Below, in pieces: positions 35,652-44,470 of a stretch of 64,000 bases of DNA; the stretch's first letter is position 1, and each line of letters opens with the position of its first letter. The DNA comes from Ensifer sp. IC4062 (GTDB lineage Bacteria; Pseudomonadota; Alphaproteobacteria; Rhizobiales; Rhizobiaceae): positions 62,001 through 126,000 of the forward strand of contig NZ_JADYVD010000005.1 of the NCBI RefSeq assembly GCF_020193575.1. The letters are read 5' to 3'. The notes under the pieces were generated by a model, which worked only from the letters and a program-made list of their open reading frames with translations, was not told where the DNA came from and did not search any database. The position numbers were made by a program, and so were the translations under genes.

Positions 35652-36554
35652 ATGCCGCTCAGCATGAACCGCGAGGTATTCATCACCTGCGCCGTCACCG
35701 GTTCCGGAGACACCGTTTCCAAATCCAGCCACGTTCCGATTACGCCGAAGCAGATCGCGGAAGCGGCGGTCGAAGCCGCCAACGCGGGTGCGGCGATCAT
35801 CCACTGCCACGTCCGCGATCCGGAAACCGGTGCGCCGGCCCGTCGCCTCGACCTCTACAAGGAAGTGACCGACCGCATCCGTTCCGCCGACATCGACATC
35901 GTCCTCAACTTGACCGCCGGCATGGGTGGAGATCTCGTTTTCGGTAACGTCGAAAGCCCCTTCCCCGTCAACGAGAAGGGCACGGACATGGCCGGTGCCA
36001 CCGAGCGTGTTGCCCATGTGGCCGAGTGCCTGCCCGAGATCTGCACTCTCGACTGCGGCACCATGAACTTCTCGCTCGGCGACTACGTCATGACCAACAC
36101 GCCGTCGATGCTGCGCGAGATGGCCCGCCAGATGACCGCGCTTGGCGTGCGCCCCGAGATCGAGGCTTTCGACACCGGCCATCTCTGGTTCGCCAAGCAG
36201 CTCGTCGAAGAGGGCCTTATCGAGGACCCGGTCCTGATCCAGCTCTGCATGGGCATACCGTGGGGTGCGCCGGACGATCTCAACACCTTCATGGCTATGG
36301 TCAACAACGTGCCTTCGAACTGGACCTTCTCTGCCTTCTCGATCGGCCGCAATGCGCTCGCTTACCCGGCCGCGGCGATCCTTGCCGGCGGCAACGTCCG
36401 TGTCGGCCTTGAAGACAACCTCTATGTCGGCAAGGGCCAGCTCGCGACCAACGGCCAGCTCGTCGAAAAGGCGGTCTCCGTCATCGAGGGCATGGGCGCC
36501 AAGATCATCGGTCCGGCAGAGGTCCGAGAGAAGTTGAAGCTGAAGAAACGATAG
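35652..36554 (+). CDS. BKACE (DUF849) beta-keto acid cleavage enzyme, probable 3-dehydrocarnitine:acetyl-CoA transferase
   Basis: 300 residues beginning REVFITCAVTGSGDT, with the zinc-binding His51-x-His53 in IIHCHVRDP and the TLDCGTMNF segment of the BKACE family. BKACEs condense a beta-keto acid with acetyl-CoA and release acetoacetate plus a CoA thioester. With a carnitine dehydrogenase fused to a betainyl-CoA thioesterase directly downstream, the substrate is very probably 3-dehydrocarnitine, giving acetoacetate and betainyl-CoA (the CdhC reaction). It is read divergently from the CdhR-like regulator. Confidence 0.9.
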   Translation: MPLSMNREVFITCAVTGSGDTVSKSSHVPITPKQIAEAAVEAANAGAAIIHCHVRDPETGAPARRLDLYKEVTDRIRSADIDIVLNLTAGMGGDLVFGNVESPFPVNEKGTDMAGATERVAHVAECLPEICTLDCGTMNFSLGDYVMTNTPSMLREMARQMTALGVRPEIEAFDTGHLWFAKQLVEEGLIEDPVLIQLCMGIPWGAPDDLNTFMAMVNNVPSNWTFSAFSIGRNALAYPAAAILAGGNVRVGLEDNLYVGKGQLATNGQLVEKAVSVIEGMGAKIIGPAEVREKLKLKKR

Positions 36555-36755
36555 CAAGGCCCCTCCCAACCCTCCCAAGGGGAGGCTTGAACTGCCGCGC
36601 CGACACACACGAAAGTAACTTCGGCATGCCCGCAAGGCGCCTCGTACTCAGAACGCGGCGACGGCAACCAGGCAGGAGGGACGTAGAGGATCCGGAGCCA
36701 CCATCCCTCTCCCTTGTGGGGAGGGTGGCCCAAAGGGCCGGGAGGGGTTCTGACG
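36555..36755. repeat. RIME-like intergenic element (about 200 bp)
   Basis: The spacer starts with AGGCCCCTCCCAACCCTCC followed by AGGGGAGGC and ends with CTCCCCTTGTGGGG-like hairpin arms and CCGGGAGGGGTT, an approximate inverted copy of its start. It lies between two genes of one pathway. Confidence 0.7.
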
Positions 36756-36765
36756 GAACAACGGG

Positions 36766-38268
36766 ATGGAGAGGAAATTGAGCATCATCAACAAGGCCGC
36801 CTGCATCGGCGGCGGCGTCATCGGCGGGGCCTGGGCGGCGCGTTTCGCGCTTGCCGGCATCGACGTCAACATCATCGACCCGCATCCGGAAGCCGAGCGC
36901 ATCATCGGCGAGGTCATGGCCAATGCGGAGAAGGCCTATGGCATGCTGACCATGGCGCCGCTGCCGCAGCGCGGCAAACTCACCTTCTGCAAGAGCATTC
37001 AGCAGGCGGTCGAAGGCGTTGACTGGATTCAGGAAAGCGTTCCCGAGCGGCTGGAGTTGAAGCGCGGCGTCATTACCGAGATTGACGCCTTCGCCCGCCC
37101 CGACGCGCTCATCGGCTCCTCCACGTCCGGCCTCCTGCCCTCGGACCTGCAGGCCGACATGAAATACCCCGAACGCATGTTCGTGGCACATCCCTATAAT
37201 CCGGTCTATCTCTTGCCGCTGGTCGAGCTCGTCGGCGGCAAGAAAACCTCGGCGGCGACGATCAGGCGGGCCGAGGAAGGCGTCGCCGAGGTCGGCATGA
37301 AGGGCGTCGTCATCGCCAAGGAGATCGAAGCCTTCGTCGGTGACCGCCTGCTCGAAGCGCTCTGGCGCGAGGCGCTTTGGCTGATCCAGGACGACATCTG
37401 CGACACGGAAACGCTCGACAATGTCATGCGCTATTCCTTCGGCATGCGCTGGGCGCAGATGGGTTTGTTCGAGACCTATCGCATCGCCGGGGGCGAAGCG
37501 GGCATGCGCCACTTCCTCGCTCAGTTCGGCCCCTGCCTCAAGTGGCCCTGGACCAAATTCACCGATGTCGTCGACCTCGACGATGCGCTCGTGGAAAAGA
37601 TCGGCGCGCAGTCGGATGCACAAGCCGCCGGCCGCTCGATCCGCGAACTCGAACGCATCCGCGACGAAAACCTCGTCGGCATTATGCATGCGCTGAAAGC
37701 CAGCAACGGCGGCGAAGGCTGGGGCGCCGGCAAGCTGCTTGCCGATTTCGAAAAGCGCCTTTGGGCGAAGGGCGGCGATCAGGCGAAGACTTATAATGCC
37801 TCCGGCCCGCTGCGCCTCATCGATACCAAGGTCAACGCGGCCTGGGTCGACTACAACGGCCACATGACCGAGCACCGCTACCTGCAGCTCTTCGGCGACA
37901 CCTCCGATGCGCTGCTGCGGCTGATCGGCGTCGATTTCGCCTACGTCGAAGCCGGCCATAGCTACTACACCGTCGAAACGCACATCCGCCATCTCGGCGA
38001 GGCCAAGCTCGGTCAGGCGCTCTATACGACGCTCCAACTCCTCGCCTCCGACGAGAAGCGGATCCACTTCTTCACGAGAATCCACGATGGGGCGTCCGGC
38101 GATGTGATCGCGACTGCGGAGCAGATGATGCTGCATGTCGACGCAAAGGCCGGCAAGTCGGTGCCGGCACCGGAGGACGTGCTGGCGAAGTTGAAGCCGA
38201 TTGCGGAAGGACATGCGAAGCTTGCCACGCCGGAAGGTGCGGGGCGCCATGTAGGGCAGAAGCGATGA
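36766..38268 (+). CDS. L-carnitine dehydrogenase fused to betainyl-CoA thioesterase
   Basis: 500 residues. Part one (1 to about 330) is a 3-hydroxyacyl-CoA-dehydrogenase-like carnitine dehydrogenase: NAD-binding GGGVIGG at 15-21, STSGLLPSDL and the catalytic His142 in AHPYNPVYLLPLVEL. Part two (about 345-485) is a hot-dog thioesterase, marked by VDYNGHMTEHRY at 361-372. Carnitine dehydrogenase alone is about 320 residues. The fusion oxidises L-carnitine to 3-dehydrocarnitine and, after the BKACE step, hydrolyses betainyl-CoA to glycine betaine. Rhizobia, including Sinorhizobium meliloti, are known to carry this fusion. ATG 36766 is weakly preceded; TTG 36778 behind GAGAGG is possible. Confidence 0.92.
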   Translation: MERKLSIINKAACIGGGVIGGAWAARFALAGIDVNIIDPHPEAERIIGEVMANAEKAYGMLTMAPLPQRGKLTFCKSIQQAVEGVDWIQESVPERLELKRGVITEIDAFARPDALIGSSTSGLLPSDLQADMKYPERMFVAHPYNPVYLLPLVELVGGKKTSAATIRRAEEGVAEVGMKGVVIAKEIEAFVGDRLLEALWREALWLIQDDICDTETLDNVMRYSFGMRWAQMGLFETYRIAGGEAGMRHFLAQFGPCLKWPWTKFTDVVDLDDALVEKIGAQSDAQAAGRSIRELERIRDENLVGIMHALKASNGGEGWGAGKLLADFEKRLWAKGGDQAKTYNASGPLRLIDTKVNAAWVDYNGHMTEHRYLQLFGDTSDALLRLIGVDFAYVEAGHSYYTVETHIRHLGEAKLGQALYTTLQLLASDEKRIHFFTRIHDGASGDVIATAEQMMLHVDAKAGKSVPAPEDVLAKLKPIAEGHAKLATPEGAGRHVGQKR

Positions 38269-38276
38269 AGATAATG

Positions 38277-38400
38277 ACGGTGGGCGAGGCCACCTTCTCC
38301 CCGTTCTGACGGGGGAAGGGAGATGCCCCCGCCGCCGTGCGCTAAAGTCCCCTCTCCCCGCACGCGGGGAGACAGCTAGTCCCCGGGTTAAACCTGAGGA
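38277..38400. repeat. RIME-like intergenic repeat
   Basis: Two hairpins, CTTCTCCCCGTTCTGACGGGG and CTCCCCGCACGCGGGGAG, in the 215-bp gap before the acyl-CoA dehydrogenase. The remaining 80 bases hold only the ribosome-binding site GAGGGAGAACA. Confidence 0.65.
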
Positions 38401-38483
38401 GAGAGGCGAATGCCAAAAACGCCACGGGCCGATGAGGAGATCGGCCGAGGGGCCGGCGGACCAAAAGAATACGAGGGAGAACA

Positions 38484-39644
38484 ATGAATTTCGCACTGAC
38501 CGAAGAACAGCAGATGATCGTCGACACAGTCCGCAACTTCGTCGAGACCGAGATCTATCCGCATGAGAACGAGGTCGAGCGCACCGGCATCGTGCCGCGC
38601 GAACTCGGCGACGAGATCGCCCGCAAATGCAAGGAGCTCGGCTTCTTCGCCTGCAACTTCCCCGAAGAAGTCGGCGGCGCAGGTCTTGACCATCTGACTT
38701 TTACACTGGTCGAGCGCGAGCTCGGCCGCGGCTCGATGGGGCTGACGGTCTTCTTCGGCCGTCCCTCTGGCATCCTGATGGCCTGCAACGAAGAGCAGCG
38801 CGAACGCTACCTGCTGCCGGCGGTCAAGGGCGACAAATTTGATGCGCTCGCCATGACCGAGCCGGACGCCGGCTCCGACGTGCGCGGCATGAAATGCTTC
38901 GCGAGACAGGATGGCGACGACTGGATCGTCAACGGCACCAAGCACTTTATCAGCCACGCCGACATTGCCGACTTCGTCATCGTCTTCATCGCCACTGGCG
39001 AGGAACAGACGCCGCGCGGCCCGAAGAAGAAAATTACCTGCTTCCTCGTGGACCGTGGCACACCGGGTTTCCAGATCCGCGAGGGCTACAATTCCGTCTC
39101 GCATCGCGGCTACAAGAACTGCATCCTGACCTTCGACGATTGCCGCCTGCCCTCCTCGCAGATCCTCGGCGAGGTGCACAAGGGCTTCGATATCGCCAAC
39201 GAATGGCTCTACGCGACGCGGCTGACGGTCGCCGCCACCTCTGTCGGGCGCGCGCGTCGCGCCTTCGACTACGCGCTTTCCTATGCGGCTGAACGCAAGC
39301 AGTTCGGCAAGCCGATCGGCGCCAACCAGGGGGTCTCCTTCAAGCTCGCCGACATGATCACCGAGATCGACGCGGCCGACCTCCTGACGCTGTCCGCCGC
39401 CTGGCGGCTCGACCAGGGCCTGCCCTCGAACCGCGAGATCGCATCGGCCAAGGTCTATGCCACCGAAATGCTCGCCCGCGTCACCGACGAGGCGATCCAG
39501 ATCTATGGCGGCATGGGGCTGATGGACGACCTGCCGCTTGCCCGCTTCTGGCGCGACGCTCGCGTCGAGCGTATCTGGGACGGCACCTCGGAAATCCAGC
39601 GGCACATCATCAGCCGCGATCTTTTGCGGCCGCTGGGGGCTTGA
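38484..39644 (+). CDS. Acyl-CoA dehydrogenase, probable gamma-butyrobetainyl-CoA dehydrogenase (CaiA-like)
   Basis: 386 residues with the N-terminal helical, beta (MTEPDAGSDV, 124-133) and C-terminal helical (RKQFGKPI, 271-278; QIYGGMGLMDD, 339-349) domains of FAD-dependent acyl-CoA dehydrogenases. The position of the catalytic glutamate of medium-chain enzymes (YEGTS) reads IWDGTSEIQ with Asp366. By context it should oxidise gamma-butyrobetainyl-CoA to crotonobetainyl-CoA, feeding electrons to ETF. It is followed by a CoA ligase and an enoyl-CoA hydratase, the other two steps from gamma-butyrobetaine to carnitine. Confidence 0.85.
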   Translation: MNFALTEEQQMIVDTVRNFVETEIYPHENEVERTGIVPRELGDEIARKCKELGFFACNFPEEVGGAGLDHLTFTLVERELGRGSMGLTVFFGRPSGILMACNEEQRERYLLPAVKGDKFDALAMTEPDAGSDVRGMKCFARQDGDDWIVNGTKHFISHADIADFVIVFIATGEEQTPRGPKKKITCFLVDRGTPGFQIREGYNSVSHRGYKNCILTFDDCRLPSSQILGEVHKGFDIANEWLYATRLTVAATSVGRARRAFDYALSYAAERKQFGKPIGANQGVSFKLADMITEIDAADLLTLSAAWRLDQGLPSNREIASAKVYATEMLARVTDEAIQIYGGMGLMDDLPLARFWRDARVERIWDGTSEIQRHIISRDLLRPLGA

Positions 39645-39700
39645 GTGATGATGGAGTTTCGGCAAGTCAGCCCCCTCGGCGCATTCGAAGGGAGCGCCGC

Positions 39701-41764
39701 ATGAGCACCCCTTCCCGTTCTCTCGACCGGCTGATCCGCCCACGGTCGATCGCCGTCTTCGGCGGCAAGGAGGCGCGCCGCGTCATCGAACAATGCGACA
39801 AGATGGGCTTTGCCGGCGAGATCTGGCCGGTTCACCCGCGCGAAGACGAGATTCTCGGCCGCCGCTGCTATCGCTCGGTAGCGGATCTGCCAAGTGCGCC
39901 GGACGCCTCCTTTGTCGGCGTCAACCGGGCATTGACGATCGAGATCATTCGCGACCTTGCAGCACGCGGCGCCGGCGGCGCCGTCTGCTACGCATCGGGC
40001 TTCCGCGAAGCAGCCAAAGAGCTTGCCGACGGCAATGATCTGCAGGAGGCGCTGGTCGCCGCCGCCGGCGACATGCCAATTGTCGGCCCCAACTGCTACG
40101 GCTTCATCAACATGCTCGACGGCGCCCTGCTCTGGCCGGACCAGCATGGCATGCTGCGCGTCGAACGCGGCGTGGCGATCCTCACGCAGTCCTCCAACAT
40201 CGCCTGCAACATCTCCATGCAGACACGCGGGCTGCCGCTCGCCTATGTCATGACCGCCGGCAACCAGGCACAGACCGGCCTTTCCGACATCGCCTGCGCC
40301 GTGCTCGAAGACCCGCGCGTCACCGCCGTTGGCCTCCATATCGAAGGTTTCGACAGCATCGAGGCACTGGAGCGACTGGCAACCCGTGCGCGGGAACTGC
40401 GCAAGCCCGTCGTGACGCTGAAGGTCGGCAAGTCGGAGGCAGCACGGGTCGCGACGGTGTCCCACACCGCTTCGCTCGCCGGCAACGACCGCGTCTCGTC
40501 CGCGCTGCTTGCCCGCCTCGGCATCGGCCGGATCGACACACTGCCCGAGCTCCTCGAAACGCTGAAGCTCCTGCATCTTCATGGCCCGCTTGAGAGCGCC
40601 GACATCTCCTCGATGAGCTGCTCTGGCGGCGAGGCTTCGCTGATGGCAGACGCCGGCGTCCGTCGCCGGATCAACTTCCGGCCATTGCGCGAGGAACAGC
40701 GCCAGCCGCTGAAGGAAAACCTCGGTGAGATGGTGACGATCGCCAATCCGCTCGACTACCACACCTTCGTCTGGGGCAACCGTGACAAGCAAACGGCTGC
40801 CTTCACCGCTATGATGAAGGGGGGCTATGCTCTGAATCTGATCGTGCTCGACTTCCCGCGTCTCGACCGTTGCGATGCCGAAGATTGGGTGACGACCTGC
40901 GAGGCGGTTATCGCTTCGGCTGGGGCGACCGGCGCCGTCGCGGGTATCGTCGCTAGCCTCGGCGAGAACATGCCGGAAAAAACCGCCCTTTCGCTGATGG
41001 CTGCGGGCGTCGTTCCGTTCTTCGGCATCGACGAAGCGCTCGCCGCTGCGGAGATTGCCGCTGAGATCGGTGCCGCCTGGTCAAGGCCTGCCCCACCGTC
41101 CCTCCTCAAGGTGCCGGCCGAAATGGGCGATGCCGTTACGCTGACCGAGGCAGAGGCCAAGGCGGAGCTTTTGGATGCTGGCGTTGAGGTTCCCCGGGGC
41201 AAAACGGCCGCCACGGCCGAAGAAGCGGCAGATACCGCCGAAGCCCTGGGCTTCCCCGTCGTGCTCAAGGGCCTCGGCGTCGCCCACAAGACAGAAGCTG
41301 GCGCGGTCAAGCTCAACCTCGCGAGCCGCGACGAGGTCTACGCCGCCGCGAAGGCGATGGCCGTGGTTGCTTCGGGCTATCTTGTGGAAAAGATGGTCGC
41401 CAAGCCTGTGGCGGAACTCATCATCGGGGCAATGCGCGATCCCGTTGCCGGCCCGGTGCTCACCGTCGGCGCAGGCGGAATCCTCGTGGAATTGCTGGAT
41501 GATTCGGCGATCCTGACGCTTCCGACCACCGACAAGGCGATTTCGGAGGCGATCGACAGCCTCAAGATCAGGAAGCTGCTCGACGGCTATCGCGGCGGCC
41601 CGAAGGGCGATGTAGCGGCGCTGAGCAGGACTGTCGCCGCTGCGGCATCCTATGTCGTTTCAAACGCTTCAAAGCTCGACGAACTCGATATCAATCCTGT
41701 TATGGTGTTACCGGAGGGCCAAGGAGCCATCGCCGCTGACGCCCTGATCCGCCGGAGGAAATGA
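39701..41764 (+). CDS. NDP-forming acyl-CoA synthetase (acetate-CoA ligase family), probable betaine:CoA ligase
   Basis: 687 residues from ATG 39701 (GAAGGGAG site); the frame begins 20 codons earlier, overlapping the dehydrogenase. Order of parts: CoA-binding domain (SIAVFGGKEARRV; phosphoglycolate-type PSIAVVG relative), ligase/succinyl-CoA-synthetase-like domain with SHTASLAGND (the phospho-His loop, about 253-262), and a C-terminal ATP-grasp domain (AEAKAELLDAGVEVPRGK; GFPVVLKGLG; TVGAGGILVEL). It forms a CoA thioester at the expense of ATP to ADP. Context suggests activation of gamma-butyrobetaine or crotonobetaine, a role filled in E. coli by the unrelated AMP-forming CaiC. Confidence 0.85.
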   Translation: MSTPSRSLDRLIRPRSIAVFGGKEARRVIEQCDKMGFAGEIWPVHPREDEILGRRCYRSVADLPSAPDASFVGVNRALTIEIIRDLAARGAGGAVCYASGFREAAKELADGNDLQEALVAAAGDMPIVGPNCYGFINMLDGALLWPDQHGMLRVERGVAILTQSSNIACNISMQTRGLPLAYVMTAGNQAQTGLSDIACAVLEDPRVTAVGLHIEGFDSIEALERLATRARELRKPVVTLKVGKSEAARVATVSHTASLAGNDRVSSALLARLGIGRIDTLPELLETLKLLHLHGPLESADISSMSCSGGEASLMADAGVRRRINFRPLREEQRQPLKENLGEMVTIANPLDYHTFVWGNRDKQTAAFTAMMKGGYALNLIVLDFPRLDRCDAEDWVTTCEAVIASAGATGAVAGIVASLGENMPEKTALSLMAAGVVPFFGIDEALAAAEIAAEIGAAWSRPAPPSLLKVPAEMGDAVTLTEAEAKAELLDAGVEVPRGKTAATAEEAADTAEALGFPVVLKGLGVAHKTEAGAVKLNLASRDEVYAAAKAMAVVASGYLVEKMVAKPVAELIIGAMRDPVAGPVLTVGAGGILVELLDDSAILTLPTTDKAISEAIDSLKIRKLLDGYRGGPKGDVAALSRTVAAAASYVVSNASKLDELDINPVMVLPEGQGAIAADALIRRRK

Positions 41765-42552
41765 CGCCTATGACCGGACCGATCCTCACCCGCCGCGAAG
41801 GCGGCATTCTCGAAGTCACGATCGACCGGCCGAAGGCCAACGCCATCGATCTGAAGACTAGCCGGATCATGGGCGAAATCTTCCGCGAGTTCCGCGACGA
41901 CCATGCTTTGCGCGTGGCGATCGTCACTGGTGCGGGCGAAAAATTCTTCTGCCCGGGCTGGGACCTCAAGGCCGCCGCTGAAGGTGACGCTGTCGACGGC
42001 GACTATGGCGTCGGCGGTTTCGGCGGCATCCAGGAACTGCGCGACCTCAACAAGCCGATTATTGCCGCCGTCAACGGCATCTGTTGCGGCGGTGGACTGG
42101 AGATCGCGCTTTCGACCGACCTCATCCTTGCTGCCGAACACGCGACCTTCGCGCTACCGGAAATCCGCTCCGGCACCGTCGCGGATGCCGCTTCGATCAA
42201 ATTGCCGAAGCGCATTCCCTACCACATCGCCATGGACATGCTGTTGACTGGCCGCTGGCTCGACGTCAACGAGGCGAACCGCTGGGGCTTCGTCAACGAG
42301 ATTCTGCCGGCCAACCGGTTGATGGAACGTGCCTGGGAGCTTGCGCGCCTGCTCGAAAGCGGACCGCCGCTGGTCTACGCCGCGATCAAAGAAGTGGTGC
42401 GCGAGGCGGAGGGCCGCGATTTCCAGACAACGATGAACAAGATCACCCGCCGCCAGTTCAAGACGGTCGATATCCTCTATTCGAGCGAAGATCAGCTCGA
42501 AGGAGCACGCGCCTTCGCCGAGAAGCGCGATCCCGTTTGGAAGGGGCGCTGA
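41761..42552 (+). CDS. Enoyl-CoA hydratase/isomerase, probable crotonobetainyl-CoA hydratase (CaiD-like)
   Basis: 263 residues; its ATG overlaps the ligase stop (ATGA), and an ATG at 41770 is an alternative. Crotonase-fold features: AGEKFFCPGWDLKA (oxyanion loop, about 59-72), NGICCGGGLEIALSTDLI with the second oxyanion Gly, and LPEIRSGTVADA placing an acidic catalytic residue as in CaiD. It would hydrate crotonobetainyl-CoA to carnitinyl-CoA, linking gamma-butyrobetaine to the carnitine dehydrogenase branch at 36.8 kb. CCGG arms flanking CGAGAA after the stop may act as a weak terminator. Confidence 0.85.
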   Translation: MTPMTGPILTRREGGILEVTIDRPKANAIDLKTSRIMGEIFREFRDDHALRVAIVTGAGEKFFCPGWDLKAAAEGDAVDGDYGVGGFGGIQELRDLNKPIIAAVNGICCGGGLEIALSTDLILAAEHATFALPEIRSGTVADAASIKLPKRIPYHIAMDMLLTGRWLDVNEANRWGFVNEILPANRLMERAWELARLLESGPPLVYAAIKEVVREAEGRDFQTTMNKITRRQFKTVDILYSSEDQLEGARAFAEKRDPVWKGR

Positions 42553-42880
42553 GACGATACGGCCGCCAACGGTCGAGTGAGTTCCAGCCGGCGAGAACCG
42601 GCATTCAACGTGGCGCGCCGCGAGCATCGGCGCACGCGGGAATAGGTGGCCGACCAAGCAAGGCTTATGGAAAAGATTTATAAATTAGGACGTTACAAGC
42701 CAGCTCCGAACGACTAGCCTTATGGATCGGAGGAGCTGTATCGCCACCGTAAATCGCAAAGGAGGAGAAACGAGACGACATCACGGGCAAGATAGCTTCG
42801 AAGCCATTTCGGACGATACGCAACAGTCTCTACCAATCACAACGAACGGCGAATGCCGACTGAAAGAAGGGAACAGGGGA
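42553..42880. other. Intergenic region, 328 bp
   Basis: No gene is supported. It holds a small CCGG-CGAGAA-CCGG hairpin just after the hydratase stop, an A/T-richer stretch (AAAAGATTTATAAATTAGG, around 42670) that could be the promoter of the following importer operon, and two GGAGGAG/AAGGAGGAG runs that look like orphan ribosome-binding sites at 42728 and 42761 without a convincing frame behind them. Confidence 0.5.
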
Positions 42881-44470
42881 ATGAGCGATTACAAAGACTA
42901 TCTGACACGACAGGTCATGCTGGGCAAAATGAACCGGCGCGAGTTTCTCGGACGCGCGGCCGCATTTGGCATCGCCGCCTCGACCGCCAGTACGCTTTTC
43001 GCAACCAGTGCCGCGGCGCAGGAGCCGAAGCGCGGCGGGCACCTGAAACTCGGCCTCGAAGGCGCGGCTGCGACCGACTCGAGGGATCCGGCAAAGGCCC
43101 TATCGCAGTTCATGTTTGTCGTCGGCCGCAACTGGGGCGACATGCTCGTCGAGAGCCATCCGACCACCGGCGCGCCGATTCCGGCCCTTGCCGAATCCTG
43201 GGAGCCTTCTGCTGATGCGGCAACTTGGACCTTCACGATCCGCAAGGGTGTCAAATTCCACGACGGCAAGGAACTGACAGTCGACGACGTCATCAAGACA
43301 CTGCAGCGCCACACCGATGACAAATCGGAGTCAGGCGCTCTGGGCGTGATGAAATCCATCAAGGAAATCAAGTCCGATGGCGACAAGCTCGTGCTGACGC
43401 TGACGGAAGGCAATGCCGACCTGCCGCTGCTTCTCACCGATTACCACCTCATCATCCAGCCGAATGGTGGCCTCGACAATCCCGATGCGATGATCGGCAC
43501 CGGCCCGTACAAGGTGACGAGCTTCGAGCCGGGCGTGCGCGCCACCTTCGAAAAGAATGCGGACGACTGGCGCACGGACCGCGGCTACGTGGATTCGATC
43601 GAACTGATCGCCATGAACGATGCGACCGCGCGCATTGCCGCCCTTTCGTCCGGTCAGGTGCACTACATCAACCGCGTCGATCCGAAGACGGTGAGCCTGT
43701 TGAAGCGCGCGCCGACCGTTGAAATCCTCAACACGTCCGGCCGCGGTCATTACGTCTTCATCATGCATTGCAATACCGCGCCGTTCGACAACAACGATCT
43801 GCGGATGGCATTGAAACTGGCGATGGATCGCGAGACCATGGTCCAGCGCATCCTCGGCGGCTATGGCAAGGTCGGCAATGACTTCCCGATCAACGATACT
43901 TACGCGCTCTTCCCGGAAGGCATCGAGCAGCGCGCCTACGATCCGGACAAGGCCGCCTTTCACTACAAGAAATCGGGCCACAGCGGTTCGGTTCTGCTGC
44001 GCACTTCGGATGTTGCCTTCCCGGGAGCGGTCGATGCAGCCGTTCTTTACCAGGAAAGCGCCAAGAAGGCCGGCATTGAGATCGAGGTCAAGCGCGAACC
44101 AGGCGATGGCTATTGGACCAACGTCTGGAACGTCCAGCCGTTCTCGACCTCCTATTGGGGCGGCCGTCCGACGCAGGACCAGATGTATTCGACCGCCTAT
44201 CTCTCGAACGCCGACTGGAACGACACCCGCTTCCAGCGTGAAGACTTCGACAAGATCCTGCTCGAGGCCCGCTCCGAACTGGATGAAGCCAAGCGCAAGG
44301 AAATGTATCGCACCATGGCGATGATGGTGCGTGACGAGGGCGGCCTGATCCTGCCGATGTTCAACGACTTTGTGAACGCCGCGACCAAGCAGGTGAAGGG
44401 CTATGTCCACGACATCGGCAACGACATGTCGAACGGCTATGTCGCAACGCGTGTGTGGCTGGACGCCTGA
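42881..44470 (+). CDS. Dipeptide-type (family 5) ABC substrate-binding protein 1, Tat-exported
   Basis: 529 residues from ATG 42881 behind GAAGGGAACAGGGGA. A twin-arginine-like signal (MNRREFLGRAAAFGIAAS, about 18-35) and Ala-rich cleavage region (SAAAQE) precede the mature start EPKRGGHLKLGL. The fold is that of DppA/OppA proteins (SBP_bac_5): DPVTG-like linkers, IRKGVKFHDGKELTVDDVI and the long C-terminal lobe. It is closely paralogous to the protein at 48996. Family members bind peptides, nickel, glutathione or opine-like compounds. Position after the gamma-butyrobetaine genes suggests uptake of a betaine or its conjugate. Confidence 0.88.
   Translation: MSDYKDYLTRQVMLGKMNRREFLGRAAAFGIAASTASTLFATSAAAQEPKRGGHLKLGLEGAAATDSRDPAKALSQFMFVVGRNWGDMLVESHPTTGAPIPALAESWEPSADAATWTFTIRKGVKFHDGKELTVDDVIKTLQRHTDDKSESGALGVMKSIKEIKSDGDKLVLTLTEGNADLPLLLTDYHLIIQPNGGLDNPDAMIGTGPYKVTSFEPGVRATFEKNADDWRTDRGYVDSIELIAMNDATARIAALSSGQVHYINRVDPKTVSLLKRAPTVEILNTSGRGHYVFIMHCNTAPFDNNDLRMALKLAMDRETMVQRILGGYGKVGNDFPINDTYALFPEGIEQRAYDPDKAAFHYKKSGHSGSVLLRTSDVAFPGAVDAAVLYQESAKKAGIEIEVKREPGDGYWTNVWNVQPFSTSYWGGRPTQDQMYSTAYLSNADWNDTRFQREDFDKILLEARSELDEAKRKEMYRTMAMMVRDEGGLILPMFNDFVNAATKQVKGYVHDIGNDMSNGYVATRVWLDA

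Noticed and set aside
36505..38496. 663-codon open frame antisense to the carnitine dehydrogenase fusion
   Set aside because: It mirrors a well-supported gene; long antisense frames are expected in GC-rich codons with high third-position GC, and its translation shows no family motif.
42722..42880. Upstream extension of the first dipeptide-type binding protein
   Set aside because: It would bury the Tat signal 50 residues inside the protein; ATG 42881 has a good ribosome-binding site.
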